Of a DNA stretch of 64,000 nt, positions 8,517 to 18,162 are shown piece by piece. Each line of letters opens with the position of its first letter. Within the stretch, counting starts at the first letter, position 1. The position numbers were made by a program, and so were the translations under genes. The DNA comes from Sporisorium sorghi. Taxonomy: Eukaryota; Basidiomycota; Ustilaginomycetes; Ustilaginales; Ustilaginaceae. The notes under the pieces are model-generated. The model was not told where the DNA came from. It did no database searches and saw nothing but the letters and a program-made list of their open reading frames with translations. Location of the stretch: NCBI GenBank assembly GCA_023212695.1, contig JALCCG010000003.1:124001-188000 (forward strand), written 5' to 3'.

Positions 8517-8559
8517 ACGTGCTCCTCCTTTTTTTGCTATACATAATCAAACGCTAGGG

Positions 8560-10074
8560 TTACAAAATAACGCCATCCTTAAAAATTGAAATCTCCCGAA
8601 AGCCGTTGCGTTCGTTTCGCGTCTGTTCAGCGCCCGATGCCAATTGAATCAACTCGTTCATTAATTCGCCATGAAGCTCATCCATGCTTTTCCCTTCCAG
8701 CAAAGCTCCTGCGTTAAAATCGATCCAATGCTTTTTACGGGCAGCTAGCTCGGAATTGGTGGCGATTTTTACCGTTGGGACAGGACCGCCAAACGGTGTG
8801 CCCCTGCCCGTCGTAAATAGCACGAGATGAGCACCGGCCGCTGCAAGCGCCGTAACCGAAACGAGGTCATTGCCGGGTGCTTCAATCAGGTTCAAACCCG
8901 GCTTGCTTGACCTGACGCCATAGTGAAGCACATCGGATACTATAGCCGTTCCGCCTTTTTGCGTACAACCGAGAGATTTCTCTTCCAGAGTCGTGATGCC
9001 CCCTTCTTTATTCCCGGGTGAAGGATTTTCATAGATTTCCTGTCCATGCGATACAAAATATTGCTTGAAATTGTTAATAAGTTTCGTCATTTCGTGAAAT
9101 ACCTGTTCGTTGGCCGCCCGTTCCATCAGGATTGTTTCCGCCCCGAACATTTCCGGCACCTCCGTAAGCAGCGCGGTTCCGCCATGGTCCGTAATGGTGT
9201 CCGCGATGCGTCCTGCGAGCGGATTGGCGGTGATACCCGAAAGACCGTCCGATCCCCCGCATTTCAGTCCGACTTTCAGCTTGGATAGCGGAACTTCCGT
9301 CCGCTTGAAGCCTTCGGCATAATCCACAAGCTCCGATATGAGAGAAAGGCCTTCCTCCAATTCGTCCTCCATATCCTGAGCCCGCATATATTTAATGCGA
9401 TCCCTATTTTTATCCCCAATCATCGCCTGCATCTGATCGATTTGATTGTTCTCGCAGCCGAGTCCTATAACAAGCACGCCTGCCGCATTGCCATGCTGTG
9501 CCAGCGATGAGAGCAGGCGCTGAGTGTGGTTCAAGTCGTCTCCCAGCTGCGAGCAGCCGTAAGGGTGCGGGAAGTGGTACACCCCATCAATGCCTCTTCC
9601 TTGAAACTGCTGATCTGCCAGACGCGCCAACAGCTCGCAGGTTTTGTTAATGCAACCGACGGTATTGATAATCCAGATTTCGTTACGAATCCCAACCTCG
9701 CCATTTGCTCTGATATAACCTTGAAATGTTGGTGAATCAAGCACAGCGGAAGAAACTTCCGCCGCAGATTTTGCGTTGGGTTTATATTCATACTGGACTT
9801 CACCGGCAAGACCCGTCTTTAAGTTGTGGGTATGAATCCATGTCCCCGGCAAAATAACTTTCTTGGCAACCCCGATCGAATACCCGAATTTGTATACATG
9901 GCTGCCCGGCTCAATCATGCGAAGAGCAACCTTATGGCCTTTGGGCACATCCTCAGTCAACTCAATCGCGTGTTCCTTCCCGTTCAGCAGGCCGATAGCA
10001 TGTTCCCCAGCCGTCAGAGGACGAAGCGCGATACCGACATCATCCTTGGTGTGAAGTATAACGATATCGCTCAT
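8560..10074 (-). CDS. uxaA: Altronate dehydratase
   Basis: A 504-residue UxaA: converts D-altronate to 2-keto-3-deoxygluconate, third step of galacturonate breakdown. The N-terminal SAF domain (1-~95, with GHKVALRMIEPG) and the large C-terminal domain with GTVGCINKTCELLAR-like, GLGCENNQ and LKCGGSDGLSGITANP blocks are all present. The cysteines in these blocks probably bind the metal. Length is normal for the family. The ATG overlaps the uxaB stop by four bases (ATGA), so translation is coupled. Confidence 0.94.
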   Translation of the reverse strand: MSDIVILHTKDDVGIALRPLTAGEHAIGLLNGKEHAIELTEDVPKGHKVALRMIEPGSHVYKFGYSIGVAKKVILPGTWIHTHNLKTGLAGEVQYEYKPNAKSAAEVSSAVLDSPTFQGYIRANGEVGIRNEIWIINTVGCINKTCELLARLADQQFQGRGIDGVYHFPHPYGCSQLGDDLNHTQRLLSSLAQHGNAAGVLVIGLGCENNQIDQMQAMIGDKNRDRIKYMRAQDMEDELEEGLSLISELVDYAEGFKRTEVPLSKLKVGLKCGGSDGLSGITANPLAGRIADTITDHGGTALLTEVPEMFGAETILMERAANEQVFHEMTKLINNFKQYFVSHGQEIYENPSPGNKEGGITTLEEKSLGCTQKGGTAIVSDVLHYGVRSSKPGLNLIEAPGNDLVSVTALAAAGAHLVLFTTGRGTPFGGPVPTVKIATNSELAARKKHWIDFNAGALLEGKSMDELHGELMNELIQLASGAEQTRNERNGFREISIFKDGVIL

Positions 10075-11588
10075 GTCACTTTCAACTCCATTTCCTCTAT
10101 ATATCTGCTCACTGATTCTTGAAGATTTGGCACCTCGTTCAAGTCAGCTTCCCATAATGCCGTGTTACCAAGTATGGAGGTTACAAGGTCAGGTATCGTC
10201 CATTCCTTGCCATCCACCTTACGCCATGCCTGGTGGAACAGCTCAAGGCTGTCAGGATCATCTCTTAACACAACCTGCTCGCCGTGAAGTCGCTTTCCAT
10301 ACCACTGACCGTTTATTTTCTCAGCATCATACAGCATGATTAAGGAAGCCAATCCCACTGTCATGACTTCGGGCAGTTGGTTGTACGTGCGAACGTATCC
10401 CATTAAACTCGGTAGAAGTCTTACCTTAAACTTGGAAATACTGTTCATGGCAATATCCTGGAGCTTGTGCTGAATATAAGGATTGCGGAATCGCTCCCAC
10501 ACCGTTTCCGCATACGCACCGACTTCCTCTAGCGGGAGAGGCACCAGGGGGACGATCTCCTGCAGCATGGCGCTGTGGATTCGCTCTCCCCATTCCTTGC
10601 TCTCTGCCATCTCCCTGACTTCATGAAAGCCCTGCAGCAGACCTATGGAAGCCATCAAGGTATGCGTACCATTCAGAATCCGTACTTTTCTTACCTGATA
10701 CGGGGTCAGATCGGGGACCCAGCTTACCTGAAGTCCCGCCTTCTGCAATGGCAGCCTGAACTCCAATGCCGGATCCCCCTCGATGGCCCAGAAGTAATAG
10801 GGCTCTGCCGTGTTCAGCAATCGATCCTCGCAGCCCCATTTGTCAAAATACGTCTGTGCCTCGGCCGGATATCCGGTTACGATACGATCCACAAGCGAGT
10901 TCAGGAACACATTATGCTCCACGACCCAGCTGCGAAAAGCCGACGGCAGCCCCCAGTCCTGCGCATGTCGGAGGACAATGGACTTCAATATGTCCCCGTT
11001 GCGCTCCAGAAGCTCACAAGGCAGCAACATCAATCCCTTGTCCGGCGAGCCGTCAAAATGCGCATAGCGGCGATATAACAGCATAGTCAACTTACCGGGA
11101 TAGGACATGACAGGTTCGAACGGATTCCAGTCACTCTGCTGGTAGTCGAGACCTGCTTCCGTTGTGTTGGAGACTACGATATCCAGGGAATCCAGCTCCG
11201 CTATTTTCAGAAAATCCGCCCATTCGGTATAGGGGTCAATCAGTTCCGAGAATACCGGAATCCATTGTTCCTTCTCGATCTTCCGGCCATTCTGCAAACC
11301 TCGGGTCAGCAATCCGTAGATGCCTTCCTGTTCACGAAGCTGCTCCAGCTTGTGCCGCCCTCCCGGTCTTGGCTGACTCACGGAAATACTCCCCTGGAAC
11401 AAGCCCTGGCGATTGCACTCATATATCATCCAGTCGAAAAAACCGCGCAGAAAGTTGCCTTCCCCGATCTGAAGCACTTTCACAGGATAGTTCAGCATCG
11501 CCATATCTTGATGTACCCTTTCTTGATGTTTGAAGGAATCCCGTCCAATCCGTTTCCAAGAACGGTTTTCTCCTGTTTTTGTTTCCAT
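10071..11588 (-). CDS. uxaB: Tagaturonate reductase (altronate oxidoreductase)
   Basis: A 505-residue NAD-dependent polyol dehydrogenase of the mannitol dehydrogenase family. It reduces D-tagaturonate to D-altronate. The nucleotide-binding start VLQIGEGNFLRGFFDWM and the catalytic-domain block VRILNGTHTLMASIG (the conserved K/N/H region) are clear. The frame stays open upstream to 11750, but METKTGENRS at 11588 is preferred: it has a GGGGG site within the uxaC stop region and starts where family homology begins. It follows uxaC by four bases and overlaps uxaA. Confidence 0.93.
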   Translation of the reverse strand: METKTGENRSWKRIGRDSFKHQERVHQDMAMLNYPVKVLQIGEGNFLRGFFDWMIYECNRQGLFQGSISVSQPRPGGRHKLEQLREQEGIYGLLTRGLQNGRKIEKEQWIPVFSELIDPYTEWADFLKIAELDSLDIVVSNTTEAGLDYQQSDWNPFEPVMSYPGKLTMLLYRRYAHFDGSPDKGLMLLPCELLERNGDILKSIVLRHAQDWGLPSAFRSWVVEHNVFLNSLVDRIVTGYPAEAQTYFDKWGCEDRLLNTAEPYYFWAIEGDPALEFRLPLQKAGLQVSWVPDLTPYQVRKVRILNGTHTLMASIGLLQGFHEVREMAESKEWGERIHSAMLQEIVPLVPLPLEEVGAYAETVWERFRNPYIQHKLQDIAMNSISKFKVRLLPSLMGYVRTYNQLPEVMTVGLASLIMLYDAEKINGQWYGKRLHGEQVVLRDDPDSLELFHQAWRKVDGKEWTIPDLVTSILGNTALWEADLNEVPNLQESVSRYIEEMELKVT

Positions 11589-11592
11589 CGCT

Positions 11593-13017
11593 TTAGCCCC
11601 CTTCCGGCTGCTCAAATCGGAAATAAGTCTCTGCGTTGTTATAGCAAATATCCTGAACGATGCCTCCGAGCCAAGGAATATCCTGCGGTGCTTCGCCCCG
11701 CGTAACCCAATCGCCAAGAAGATTACAGAGAATCCGCCGGAAATACTCATGACGGGTGTAGGACAGGAAGCTTCGGGAGTCGGTCAACATGCCGACAAAT
11801 CGACTTAACAGGCCCATATTGGCGAGTTTGCTCATCTGATCCATCATGCCGTCTTTGGTATCGTTGAACCACCATGCCGAACCAAACTGGATTTTTCCAG
11901 GGATACCGTCACCTTGAAAGCTGCCGATCAGAGCGGCAAGAATGTCGTTATCTCGCGGATTGAGCGAATACAGAATCGTTCGGGGAAGCGACCGCTCCTG
12001 GTCAAGCCGATCCAGCAGCTTCACGAGCGGTACAGCAATAAGACTGTCATGAATCGAATCATATCCGGTATCCGGTCCCAACTCACGGAACATCCGGGTA
12101 TTGTTATTGCGATGGGCATTGATGTGAAATTGCATGACCCAGCCCAGTCTGGAATAGATGCGTCCCAGATGCAGCAGCGTATACGTCTTGAATTGTTCTT
12201 CTTCTGCACGAGAGACACCGTCTCCCTTAAGCGCTTTCAGGAATATTTCGGATGCATCGGATTCCGTAACCTCATGATAAGGCACATAATCCAGCGCGTG
12301 ATCGGATACCCGTCCGCCAACCGAATGGAAGAATTCTGCACGCTGCTCCAGCGCAGCCAGGAATGCCGAATAATCTTCAATCTCCATCCCGCTTCGCTCG
12401 GCCAATAATTTCACCCAAGGCACAAACGTCTCTCGATTGATCTCCAGTCCCTTATCCGGCCGGAAGGATGGCAGCATTTGAAATCCCGTATTCTCTTCCT
12501 CTGCCAGCTTGATATGATATTCCAGCGTATCGACCGGATCATCGGTGGTGCAAACGACCTTAACCTGGCTACCCGTTATCAATCCCCGGGTTGTAAAATC
12601 AGGCTCCAGCAAACGCTTATTCGCCGCCTCCCAGATGCGTGGTGCATTCGTTTCATTAATCATGTCATGGATGCCGAACAATCTTTGAAGCTCCAGGTGA
12701 GACCAATGGTATAACGGATTGCCAATTGTCATCGGAACCGTGCGCGACCAAGCCAAGAAGCGGTCATAGTCTTTAACACCCTGGGCTCCCGTAATGTAAG
12801 CCTCTTCCACCCCACCGGCACGCATAGCCCGCCATTTATAGTGATCTCCGTTAATCCAGGCTTCAGTCAAGTTCTCAAACCGATGATTGTCGTATATCAT
12901 TTGTGGACTCAAATGACAGTGATAGTCAATGATTGGCATGTCTTTTGCATAGTCGTGATATAAAGCACGAGCCGTCTCGTTATGAAGCAAAAAGTGTTCA
13001 TCCATAAAAGCTCTCAT
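11593..13017 (-). CDS. uxaC: Glucuronate/galacturonate isomerase
   Basis: A 474-residue uronate isomerase of the amidohydrolase-related UxaC family; interconverts galacturonate/tagaturonate and glucuronate/fructuronate. The metal motif HCHLSP in MPIIDYHCHLSPQMIYDN and the GDHYKWRAMR block are diagnostic. I take the ATG at 13017 (MRAFMDEHFLL), whose spacing to the first conserved block matches known UxaC proteins and which has GGTGA before it. An ATG at 13032 is possible. It is the first gene of the operon and is divergent from the AraC-type regulator, 195 bases away. Confidence 0.94.
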   Translation of the reverse strand: MRAFMDEHFLLHNETARALYHDYAKDMPIIDYHCHLSPQMIYDNHRFENLTEAWINGDHYKWRAMRAGGVEEAYITGAQGVKDYDRFLAWSRTVPMTIGNPLYHWSHLELQRLFGIHDMINETNAPRIWEAANKRLLEPDFTTRGLITGSQVKVVCTTDDPVDTLEYHIKLAEEENTGFQMLPSFRPDKGLEINRETFVPWVKLLAERSGMEIEDYSAFLAALEQRAEFFHSVGGRVSDHALDYVPYHEVTESDASEIFLKALKGDGVSRAEEEQFKTYTLLHLGRIYSRLGWVMQFHINAHRNNNTRMFRELGPDTGYDSIHDSLIAVPLVKLLDRLDQERSLPRTILYSLNPRDNDILAALIGSFQGDGIPGKIQFGSAWWFNDTKDGMMDQMSKLANMGLLSRFVGMLTDSRSFLSYTRHEYFRRILCNLLGDWVTRGEAPQDIPWLGGIVQDICYNNAETYFRFEQPEGG

Positions 13018-13212
13018 GATCTCACCGTCCATTTCTGTATATTCATCTACTATGTTACGGCATCATCAGTTGGATTTCTTCACTTTTATTGCGCTATTAA
13101 CAGATAATTCAACATATCTTGCTTTGTTTTCTGAAGGAGAAGTTGATACAATATAAGCTGATCCATTCGAGGATTGTTTCATCCTATTATGATATGAACG
13201 AAGCGGGGGCAA
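13018..13212. promoter_or_regulatory. Divergent control region between uxaC and the AraC-type regulator
   Basis: This AT-rich 195-base gap must hold the promoters of both the uxa operon and the regulator. I could not find a clean -35/-10 pair for either: TTGAAT followed by AATAAA on the minus strand and TATTAT/TATGAT near 13187-13196 on the plus strand are only partial matches. That fits a promoter that depends on an activator. No clear operator repeat was found by eye. Confidence 0.5.
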
Positions 13213-14076
13213 ATGATGATGTCCAGTGATACCCGTACCGTCGCCTACGGAGAAGAAGAAGGGGAATTTTACTACCACCGCATTCATCGCACCAAACCCT
13301 TTGAACGAAATAACCATTACCATGGAACCTACGAAATTTACTATTTGGTATCAGGCGAACGCCATTATTTTATAAAAGAAAAGCTGTACTCCATTCGAGC
13401 CGGCGATTTAATTCTCATCAACAAATTTGACGTACATAAAACCTCCGGGCAAGGAGACCCGGAGCATGAACGTATCGTCATTAATTTTAGCGATTCTTTT
13501 CTGGGAAAAGGCCATCCGTTGCTGGCATCCGGATTGCTTGGCATGTTCAGCCAGGATACACCTTTGCTGCGGTTAACCATTCCAGAGCAGGACACCGTTC
13601 TGCAAATTTTGAACAAAATGGCTGATGAAATTACAGAACGCTCGGATTCCTATGAGTACATGCTTCGTGTATTGCTCATGGAATTATTGATCAAGACCCA
13701 TCGGCTAATCCGATCAGCTTCCTTGCCTGCACCCGCCTCCATGAACCCGCTCCATCAGAAAATCACCGACGTGGTAAAACATATCCACGCCCATCATGCT
13801 GAAAAAATAACGCTGCAGCAATTATCCGAGACCTTCTTCATCAGTCCGTTCTATCTGTCCCGGATATTCAAAGAAATCACGGGTTTTACCATCATCAACT
13901 ACCTGAATCTCACCCGCATTCGCGAAGCGCAGCGACTTCTGACGGATACGGATCTGAAGATCGTGGATATCGCTGAAGCGATTGGATTTGAGAGTTTAAC
14001 CCATTTTGATCGGACCTTTAAGAAAATTATGAAAATGACCGCAAGCAAATACCGTAAATTCAACAGCATCTCTTGA
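13213..14076 (+). CDS. AraC-family transcriptional regulator, probably of the uxa operon
   Basis: A 287-residue two-domain regulator. Residues ~15-110 form an AraC_binding cupin (HYHGTYEIYYLVSGERHYFI). Residues ~185-285 are the double HTH, with ITLQQLSETFFISPFYLSRIFKE and the signature IVDIAEAIGFESLTHFDRTFKK. The start is the first of three near-tandem ATG codons, with GCGGGGG upstream. It is the only plus-strand gene in the window and diverges from uxaC, so it most likely activates uxaCBA-GH105 in response to galacturonate or a pectin fragment. The ligand is inferred from context only. Confidence 0.9.
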   Translation: MMMSSDTRTVAYGEEEGEFYYHRIHRTKPFERNNHYHGTYEIYYLVSGERHYFIKEKLYSIRAGDLILINKFDVHKTSGQGDPEHERIVINFSDSFLGKGHPLLASGLLGMFSQDTPLLRLTIPEQDTVLQILNKMADEITERSDSYEYMLRVLLMELLIKTHRLIRSASLPAPASMNPLHQKITDVVKHIHAHHAEKITLQQLSETFFISPFYLSRIFKEITGFTIINYLNLTRIREAQRLLTDTDLKIVDIAEAIGFESLTHFDRTFKKIMKMTASKYRKFNSIS

Positions 14077-14084
14077 AAAATCCA

Positions 14085-14135
14085 AAAAGGAAACGAGCCA
14101 GACCAAGCACCTCTTGGTTCGACTCGTTTCCTTTT
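14085..14135. terminator. Bidirectional terminator between araC-type gene and spoIIIE
   Basis: AAAAGGAAACGAG pairs with CTCGTTTCCTTTT around a ~24-base loop that itself pairs (CCAAG/CTTGG). T-runs flank both sides, so it can end the plus-strand regulator transcript and the minus-strand spoIIIE transcript. Confidence 0.88.
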
Positions 14136-14161
14136 ATTCTAGCGTGATGAATTCATTCAGC

Positions 14162-16810
14162 TCAACTGATACGATTCTGCTGCTGTTGGTACTGCTCCAT
14201 CGACATGAGTACTTCCCGTGGCTTGCTGCCCTCATAAGGACCGATCACGCCTCGAGCTTCCATCGAGTCAATGAGACGGGCTGCACGGGTGTAGCCCACT
14301 CGCATTCTCCGTTGAAGCAGCGATACCGATGCCTGTTTCGCTTCCAGCACAATCGTCACCGCCTGCTCATACAGCTCATCCAATTCTTCATCATCGGAAT
14401 TCGAAGATTCATCAATTTCAGGAACCAACGATTCGTCATACTCTGCCTGTGCTTGATCACGGACAAAATCCACAATGTTCTCTACTTCCTGATCAGTCAT
14501 AAAAGCACCCTGCACCCGAATTGGCTTGGAAGAGCCCATCGGCATAAACAGCATATCCCCGCGGCCAAGCAGCTTCTCAGCCCCCGCCATATCCAGAATG
14601 GTCCGGGAATCGACTTGAGAAGATACTCCAAAGGCAATACGGGACGGAATATTCGCTTTAATGACCCCGGTAATCACGTCCACCGATGGACGCTGGGTGG
14701 CGATAATCAGATGAATTCCGGCAGCACGTGCCATCTGGGCAAGACGGGTAATCGCGTCTTCTACGTCGTTTGCGGCAACCATCATCAGATCGGCCAACTC
14801 GTCCACAATCACGACGATGTAGGGCAGTACCGCAGGCAAATTATCCTTCATCAGATTATTGTAACCCTCAATATTCCGTGTTCCGGACTTTGAGAATAAC
14901 TCGTAACGCTTCTCCATCTCAACAACGATTTTCTTAAGCGCCAGCGAAGCCCGCTTCGGATCCGTTACGACCGGTGCCATCAAATGCGGAATCCCGTTGT
15001 AAACGTTAAGCTCAACCATTTTCGGATCGACCATCAGGAATTTAACCTCATCCGGCTTCGCTTTATACAGAATGCTGGTAATAATGCCGTTGATACATAC
15101 CGACTTCCCTGAGCCGGTTGCACCTGCTACCAGAAGATGGGGCATTCGCGCCAGATTCCCAACAATCGTCTGACCGGATATATCGCGACCGAACGCGATC
15201 GACAGCTTCGATTCAGCTTCTTGGAAGGTCGGTGTCTCCATGACCTCCCTCATCGTAACGAGAGAGACTTCATTGTTCGGCACCTCAATGCCGATGGCCG
15301 ATTTGCCTGGGATCGGTGCCTCCATACGGATATCCTTGGCTGCAAGCGCCAAGGCAATATCATCGGTCAGATTTACGATGCGGCTTACCTTGACCCCGAT
15401 GTCAGGCTGAATTTCGTAACGGGTGACAGAGGGTCCTCTTACAACCTCCAACACCTTAGCCCGTACGCCGAAGCTTTCCAAGGTTGCCTCCAGCTTGCGA
15501 GCCGTTTGCATATAATCATTCTGGTCGCCACCCTTACCGCCATTGTTCGGTTTGGATAGCAGGCGGAATGGCGGCAGCTTGTACGGCTTGGGTGGTGGTG
15601 CAGGAGGTGCTGACGGTGCCGTACCAGCTTGGACTCCATCGCCCCCAACAGCTGTTGCATCCAGATCACCGCCGCCCGGCAGCTCATTGCCATCAATCGA
15701 GTTGGTACTGGCCGCCGCTTTCCCTCCCGGCACATCCTGAGCCAGAGGAGGCATCACGGCTTCCTGATCATCGTACTCGTCATCCAATCGTTCTTCTTGT
15801 TTCACCTGCTCGAAGAAATCACGAATAATCGGAGATGACGGAACCGAATCGACAGGAGGAGTCGCAGCATCCATAACTCCTTCAGGCTGATTCGAACTGT
15901 TAAACAGGACAACCTCGCCTTTCTCGTTAGTACCGTGCCCATTCCCCACTGTAAATACCGGCGCACTGTCATCAACAGCTTCCACTGCCTCTTCCGGTAC
16001 TTCATTCCGCTTGTTGCCTTTGGAACCAAACAGCTGGAAGAACTGCGGCGCTTTGCGGCGCGGCAGCCTCATGCTCTCCATATCATCCAGATCATCATCA
16101 TCCAGATCTTCCGGAAGCTGCATCCGTTGTTCCTTGGCATTTGATTTCGCTGCTGCTCTCGATTTGGTCTGCTGGCTGTTCACTTTCTTCTGAATCCGTT
16201 CTCCAGCTTTCACTACCCTCACACGGAACATACGCATCAGATCAACATAGGACAAATTCGTTATCAGCATGAAGCTGATAAATAACATGACAATCATAAT
16301 AAGTCTTGCCCCTATGCTGCCAAACAGCATCAACAAAAAAGCAAACTGCAGGGCTCCAACGTAGCCCCCGCTGATATCTCTGCCCATCACGGGATGATGT
16401 CCATCATCGACCCCGCCATCAAGCAGTTCGCCTTGCAAATCACTATGTATCTGGCTCATCGCATTCGATGCATTCAATTGTCCGATTGGGGCCAACTTGG
16501 ACTCCAAGCCTGCGATGCTGCTCATTAAAGTGAGCGACAATATCAGAAGAAGGACACCGGTACGTCTGCTGTTCCACCGCTTGGGCCATTTCCGGTGAAT
16601 CATTACCATTAACCCGTAATAAATGCCGATCAAGGGGATGATAAAGTAGTACTTGCCCAGCAAATATCCCGACATCTTGGATAGGGAGCGCCCGACCGGT
16701 GCTTCTCCGGATAAAGCGATGACCGAGAGTGTCATCAATACAATTCCATATATTTCATATTTCAATACTGCTGCAAAGGCTGCCTTCTTCTTCCTTTTCC
16801 GTTTTGCCAA
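14162..16810 (-). CDS. spoIIIE: DNA translocase SpoIIIE/FtsK
   Basis: An 882-residue septal DNA pump that moves the chromosome into the forespore. The N-terminus has four membrane helices (~20-165). A long acidic/proline linker follows (~200-440). The RecA-like motor carries Walker [11 protein letters not shown] near residue 560 and Walker [12 protein letters not shown]. The C-terminal winged-helix gamma domain ([20 protein letters not shown]) reads the DNA orientation signals. TTG start with GGGGGTG six bases upstream giving MAKRKRKKK; the ATG 21 bases earlier has no ribosome site. Either FtsK or SpoIIIE naming would fit on domains; synteny with tepA-ylzJ supports SpoIIIE. Confidence 0.93.
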   Translation of the reverse strand: MAKRKRKKKAAFAAVLKYEIYGIVLMTLSVIALSGEAPVGRSLSKMSGYLLGKYYFIIPLIGIYYGLMVMIHRKWPKRWNSRRTGVLLLILSLTLMSSIAGLESKLAPIGQLNASNAMSQIHSDLQGELLDGGVDDGHHPVMGRDISGGYVGALQFAFLLMLFGSIGARLIMIVMLFISFMLITNLSYVDLMRMFRVRVVKAGERIQKKVNSQQTKSRAAAKSNAKEQRMQLPEDLDDDDLDDMESMRLPRRKAPQFFQLFGSKGNKRNEVPEEAVEAVDDSAPVFTVGNGHGTNEKGEVVLFNSSNQPEGVMDAATPPVDSVPSSPIIRDFFEQVKQEERLDDEYDDQEAVMPPLAQDVPGGKAAASTNSIDGNELPGGGDLDATAVGGDGVQAGTAPSAPPAPPPKPYKLPPFRLLSKPNNGGKGGDQNDYMQTARKLEATLESFGVRAKVLEVVRGPSVTRYEIQPDIGVKVSRIVNLTDDIALALAAKDIRMEAPIPGKSAIGIEVPNNEVSLVTMREVMETPTFQEAESKLSIAFGRDISGQTIVGNLARMPHLLVAGATGSGKSVCINGIITSILYKAKPDEVKFLMVDPKMVELNVYNGIPHLMAPVVTDPKRASLALKKIVVEMEKRYELFSKSGTRNIEGYNNLMKDNLPAVLPYIVVIVDELADLMMVAANDVEDAITRLAQMARAAGIHLIIATQRPSVDVITGVIKANIPSRIAFGVSSQVDSRTILDMAGAEKLLGRGDMLFMPMGSSKPIRVQGAFMTDQEVENIVDFVRDQAQAEYDESLVPEIDESSNSDDEELDELYEQAVTIVLEAKQASVSLLQRRMRVGYTRAARLIDSMEARGVIGPYEGSKPREVLMSMEQYQQQQNRIS

Positions 16811-16871
16811 AAGTGTCACCCCCGAATCCATATTATAGCATAATATTCGGTGGCGTACCTATGTTCTGTTT

Positions 16872-17114
16872 TTAGCCTTTTGCCTCATTTTTTACCGTCG
16901 GAATATAGCGAATGATAGACCCCGGAGTGTAGCGGGGGTTCAGATAATCCTGAAGTCCGCATTCCAGTAAACGGACAATCTTCGCTTGATCCTCCGCCAG
17001 AGGTTCAACTTCCATCAGTATTCCCTCAACACGGATCTCCCTGGATGTGACAGCAGTCTGATCCTCTTGGAACATTCCGATCGGGTCGAACGGCATTACA
17101 CTGTACCATATCAT
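16872..17114 (-). CDS. ylzJ: YlzJ-like small protein
   Basis: An 80-residue protein matching the YlzJ family, always found between tepA and spoIIIE in spore formers. The start [15 protein letters not shown] and the C-terminal [16 protein letters not shown] are conserved. It has no signal peptide or membrane helix. Function unknown; a link to TepA is suggested by the four-base overlap of its ATG with the tepA stop and by its constant position. Confidence 0.88.
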   Translation of the reverse strand: MIWYSVMPFDPIGMFQEDQTAVTSREIRVEGILMEVEPLAEDQAKIVRLLECGLQDYLNPRYTPGSIIRYIPTVKNEAKG

Positions 17115-17887
17115 TGCGTAATCCCCCCGGGACTGATCGGTTTACGCTCTGCGATCATGCTGTTTAAACGACTCAATGCCTGTCCGATCCCGCCTACTTC
17201 GTCCATTAACCCGTATTTGACCGCATCAACTCCCGACACTGCGGTTCCGATATCCCGGTTCAGCTCACCTGTTGCAAACATGAGATTCTTAAACCGCTCC
17301 TCCGTGATGCCGGAATGGCTCGTCACGAAGCGCACAACGCGTTCCTGCATCTTTTCCATGTATTCAAAAGTTTGCGGGACACCAATGACCAGCCCACTCA
17401 TGCGAATCGGGTGAATGGTCATGGTTGCACTCTCCGCAATAATAGAATGGTCCGCTGCAACGGCAATCGGTACGCCGATACTGTGCCCTCCCCCTATAAC
17501 CACCGTCACCGTCGGCTTGCTTAGCGAAGCAATCATCTCTGCAATGGCAAGACCTGCTTCAACATCTCCTCCTACTGTATTTAGAATGATCAAGAGTCCT
17601 TCGATCCGGGGATTTTGCTCAGCGGCGACAAGCTGTGGAATCATATGCTCGTATTTCGTTGTCTTGTTCTGTGGGGGAAGCACGAGATGGCCCTCGATTT
17701 GACCAATAATGGTCATGCAAAATACGTTGGATTCCCCACCATTCGGAAGTCCTGTCTGCCCCAGCTGCTGTATGGCTTCCGTAACAGCCGCCTTCTTGCC
17801 ATCCTCCGTGGGAATGGTCGGAGGAGCTTCTGTCTCACCGGTTAAACCTGTTCTTCTCTTGCCCGTGGTCCATTGATCCTTGTCCAT
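17111..17887 (-). CDS. tepA: ClpP-like protease TepA
   Basis: A 258-residue ClpP-fold serine protease. Ser136 lies in GGGHSIGVP and His159 in [24 protein letters not shown] is the family helix before them. The first ~50 residues are a variable tail. In B. subtilis TepA has been described both as a translocation-enhancing protein and as a forespore protease acting on small acid-soluble proteins in outgrowth. The forespore-like promoter found upstream favours the spore role. The ATG has GGCAGGG nearby, and the 3' end overlaps ylzJ. Confidence 0.9.
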   Translation of the reverse strand: MDKDQWTTGKRRTGLTGETEAPPTIPTEDGKKAAVTEAIQQLGQTGLPNGGESNVFCMTIIGQIEGHLVLPPQNKTTKYEHMIPQLVAAEQNPRIEGLLIILNTVGGDVEAGLAIAEMIASLSKPTVTVVIGGGHSIGVPIAVAADHSIIAESATMTIHPIRMSGLVIGVPQTFEYMEKMQERVVRFVTSHSGITEERFKNLMFATGELNRDIGTAVSGVDAVKYGLMDEVGGIGQALSRLNSMIAERKPISPGGITQ

Positions 17888-17946
17888 CGTGCATCCCTGC
17901 CTTTATCTTAATGTCTAGCTGCAGCAGCAATCACACAGCTAACGTT

Positions 17947-17977
17947 TAGTATGGCAAAAGACGGGACTCTTTTATGC
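17947..17977 (-). promoter_or_regulatory. Forespore-type promoter for tepA-ylzJ
   Basis: GCATA (17973-17977), a 19-base spacer and CATACTA (17947-17953) on the minus strand match the sigma-F/sigma-G consensus elements, with a spacer one base longer than ideal. The -10 lies 60 bases before the tepA ATG. Confidence 0.6.
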
Positions 17978-18081
17978 TTGCAGTGACAAAAGGACATCCT
18001 CATTACTCATACAGGCCAAGTCGAATAAACTCCTATCGAATTCCAAGTCCGAAAGCAGTTTCAAGGAAAAGAATATAAAAA

Positions 18082-18129
18082 GCCCCTCTTTCGCGGGAAC
18101 CGTCCAATTATTACCTGCGAAAGAGGGGC
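18082..18129 (-). terminator. Strong terminator after rnjB
   Basis: GCCCCTCTTTCGC pairs perfectly with GCGAAAGAGGGGC around a 22-base loop, and TTTTTATATTC follows on the minus strand. It separates rnjB from the tepA unit. Confidence 0.92.
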
Positions 18130-18162
18130 GACTGTGTGCCTGATTTATTTTATTGTCTTGTA

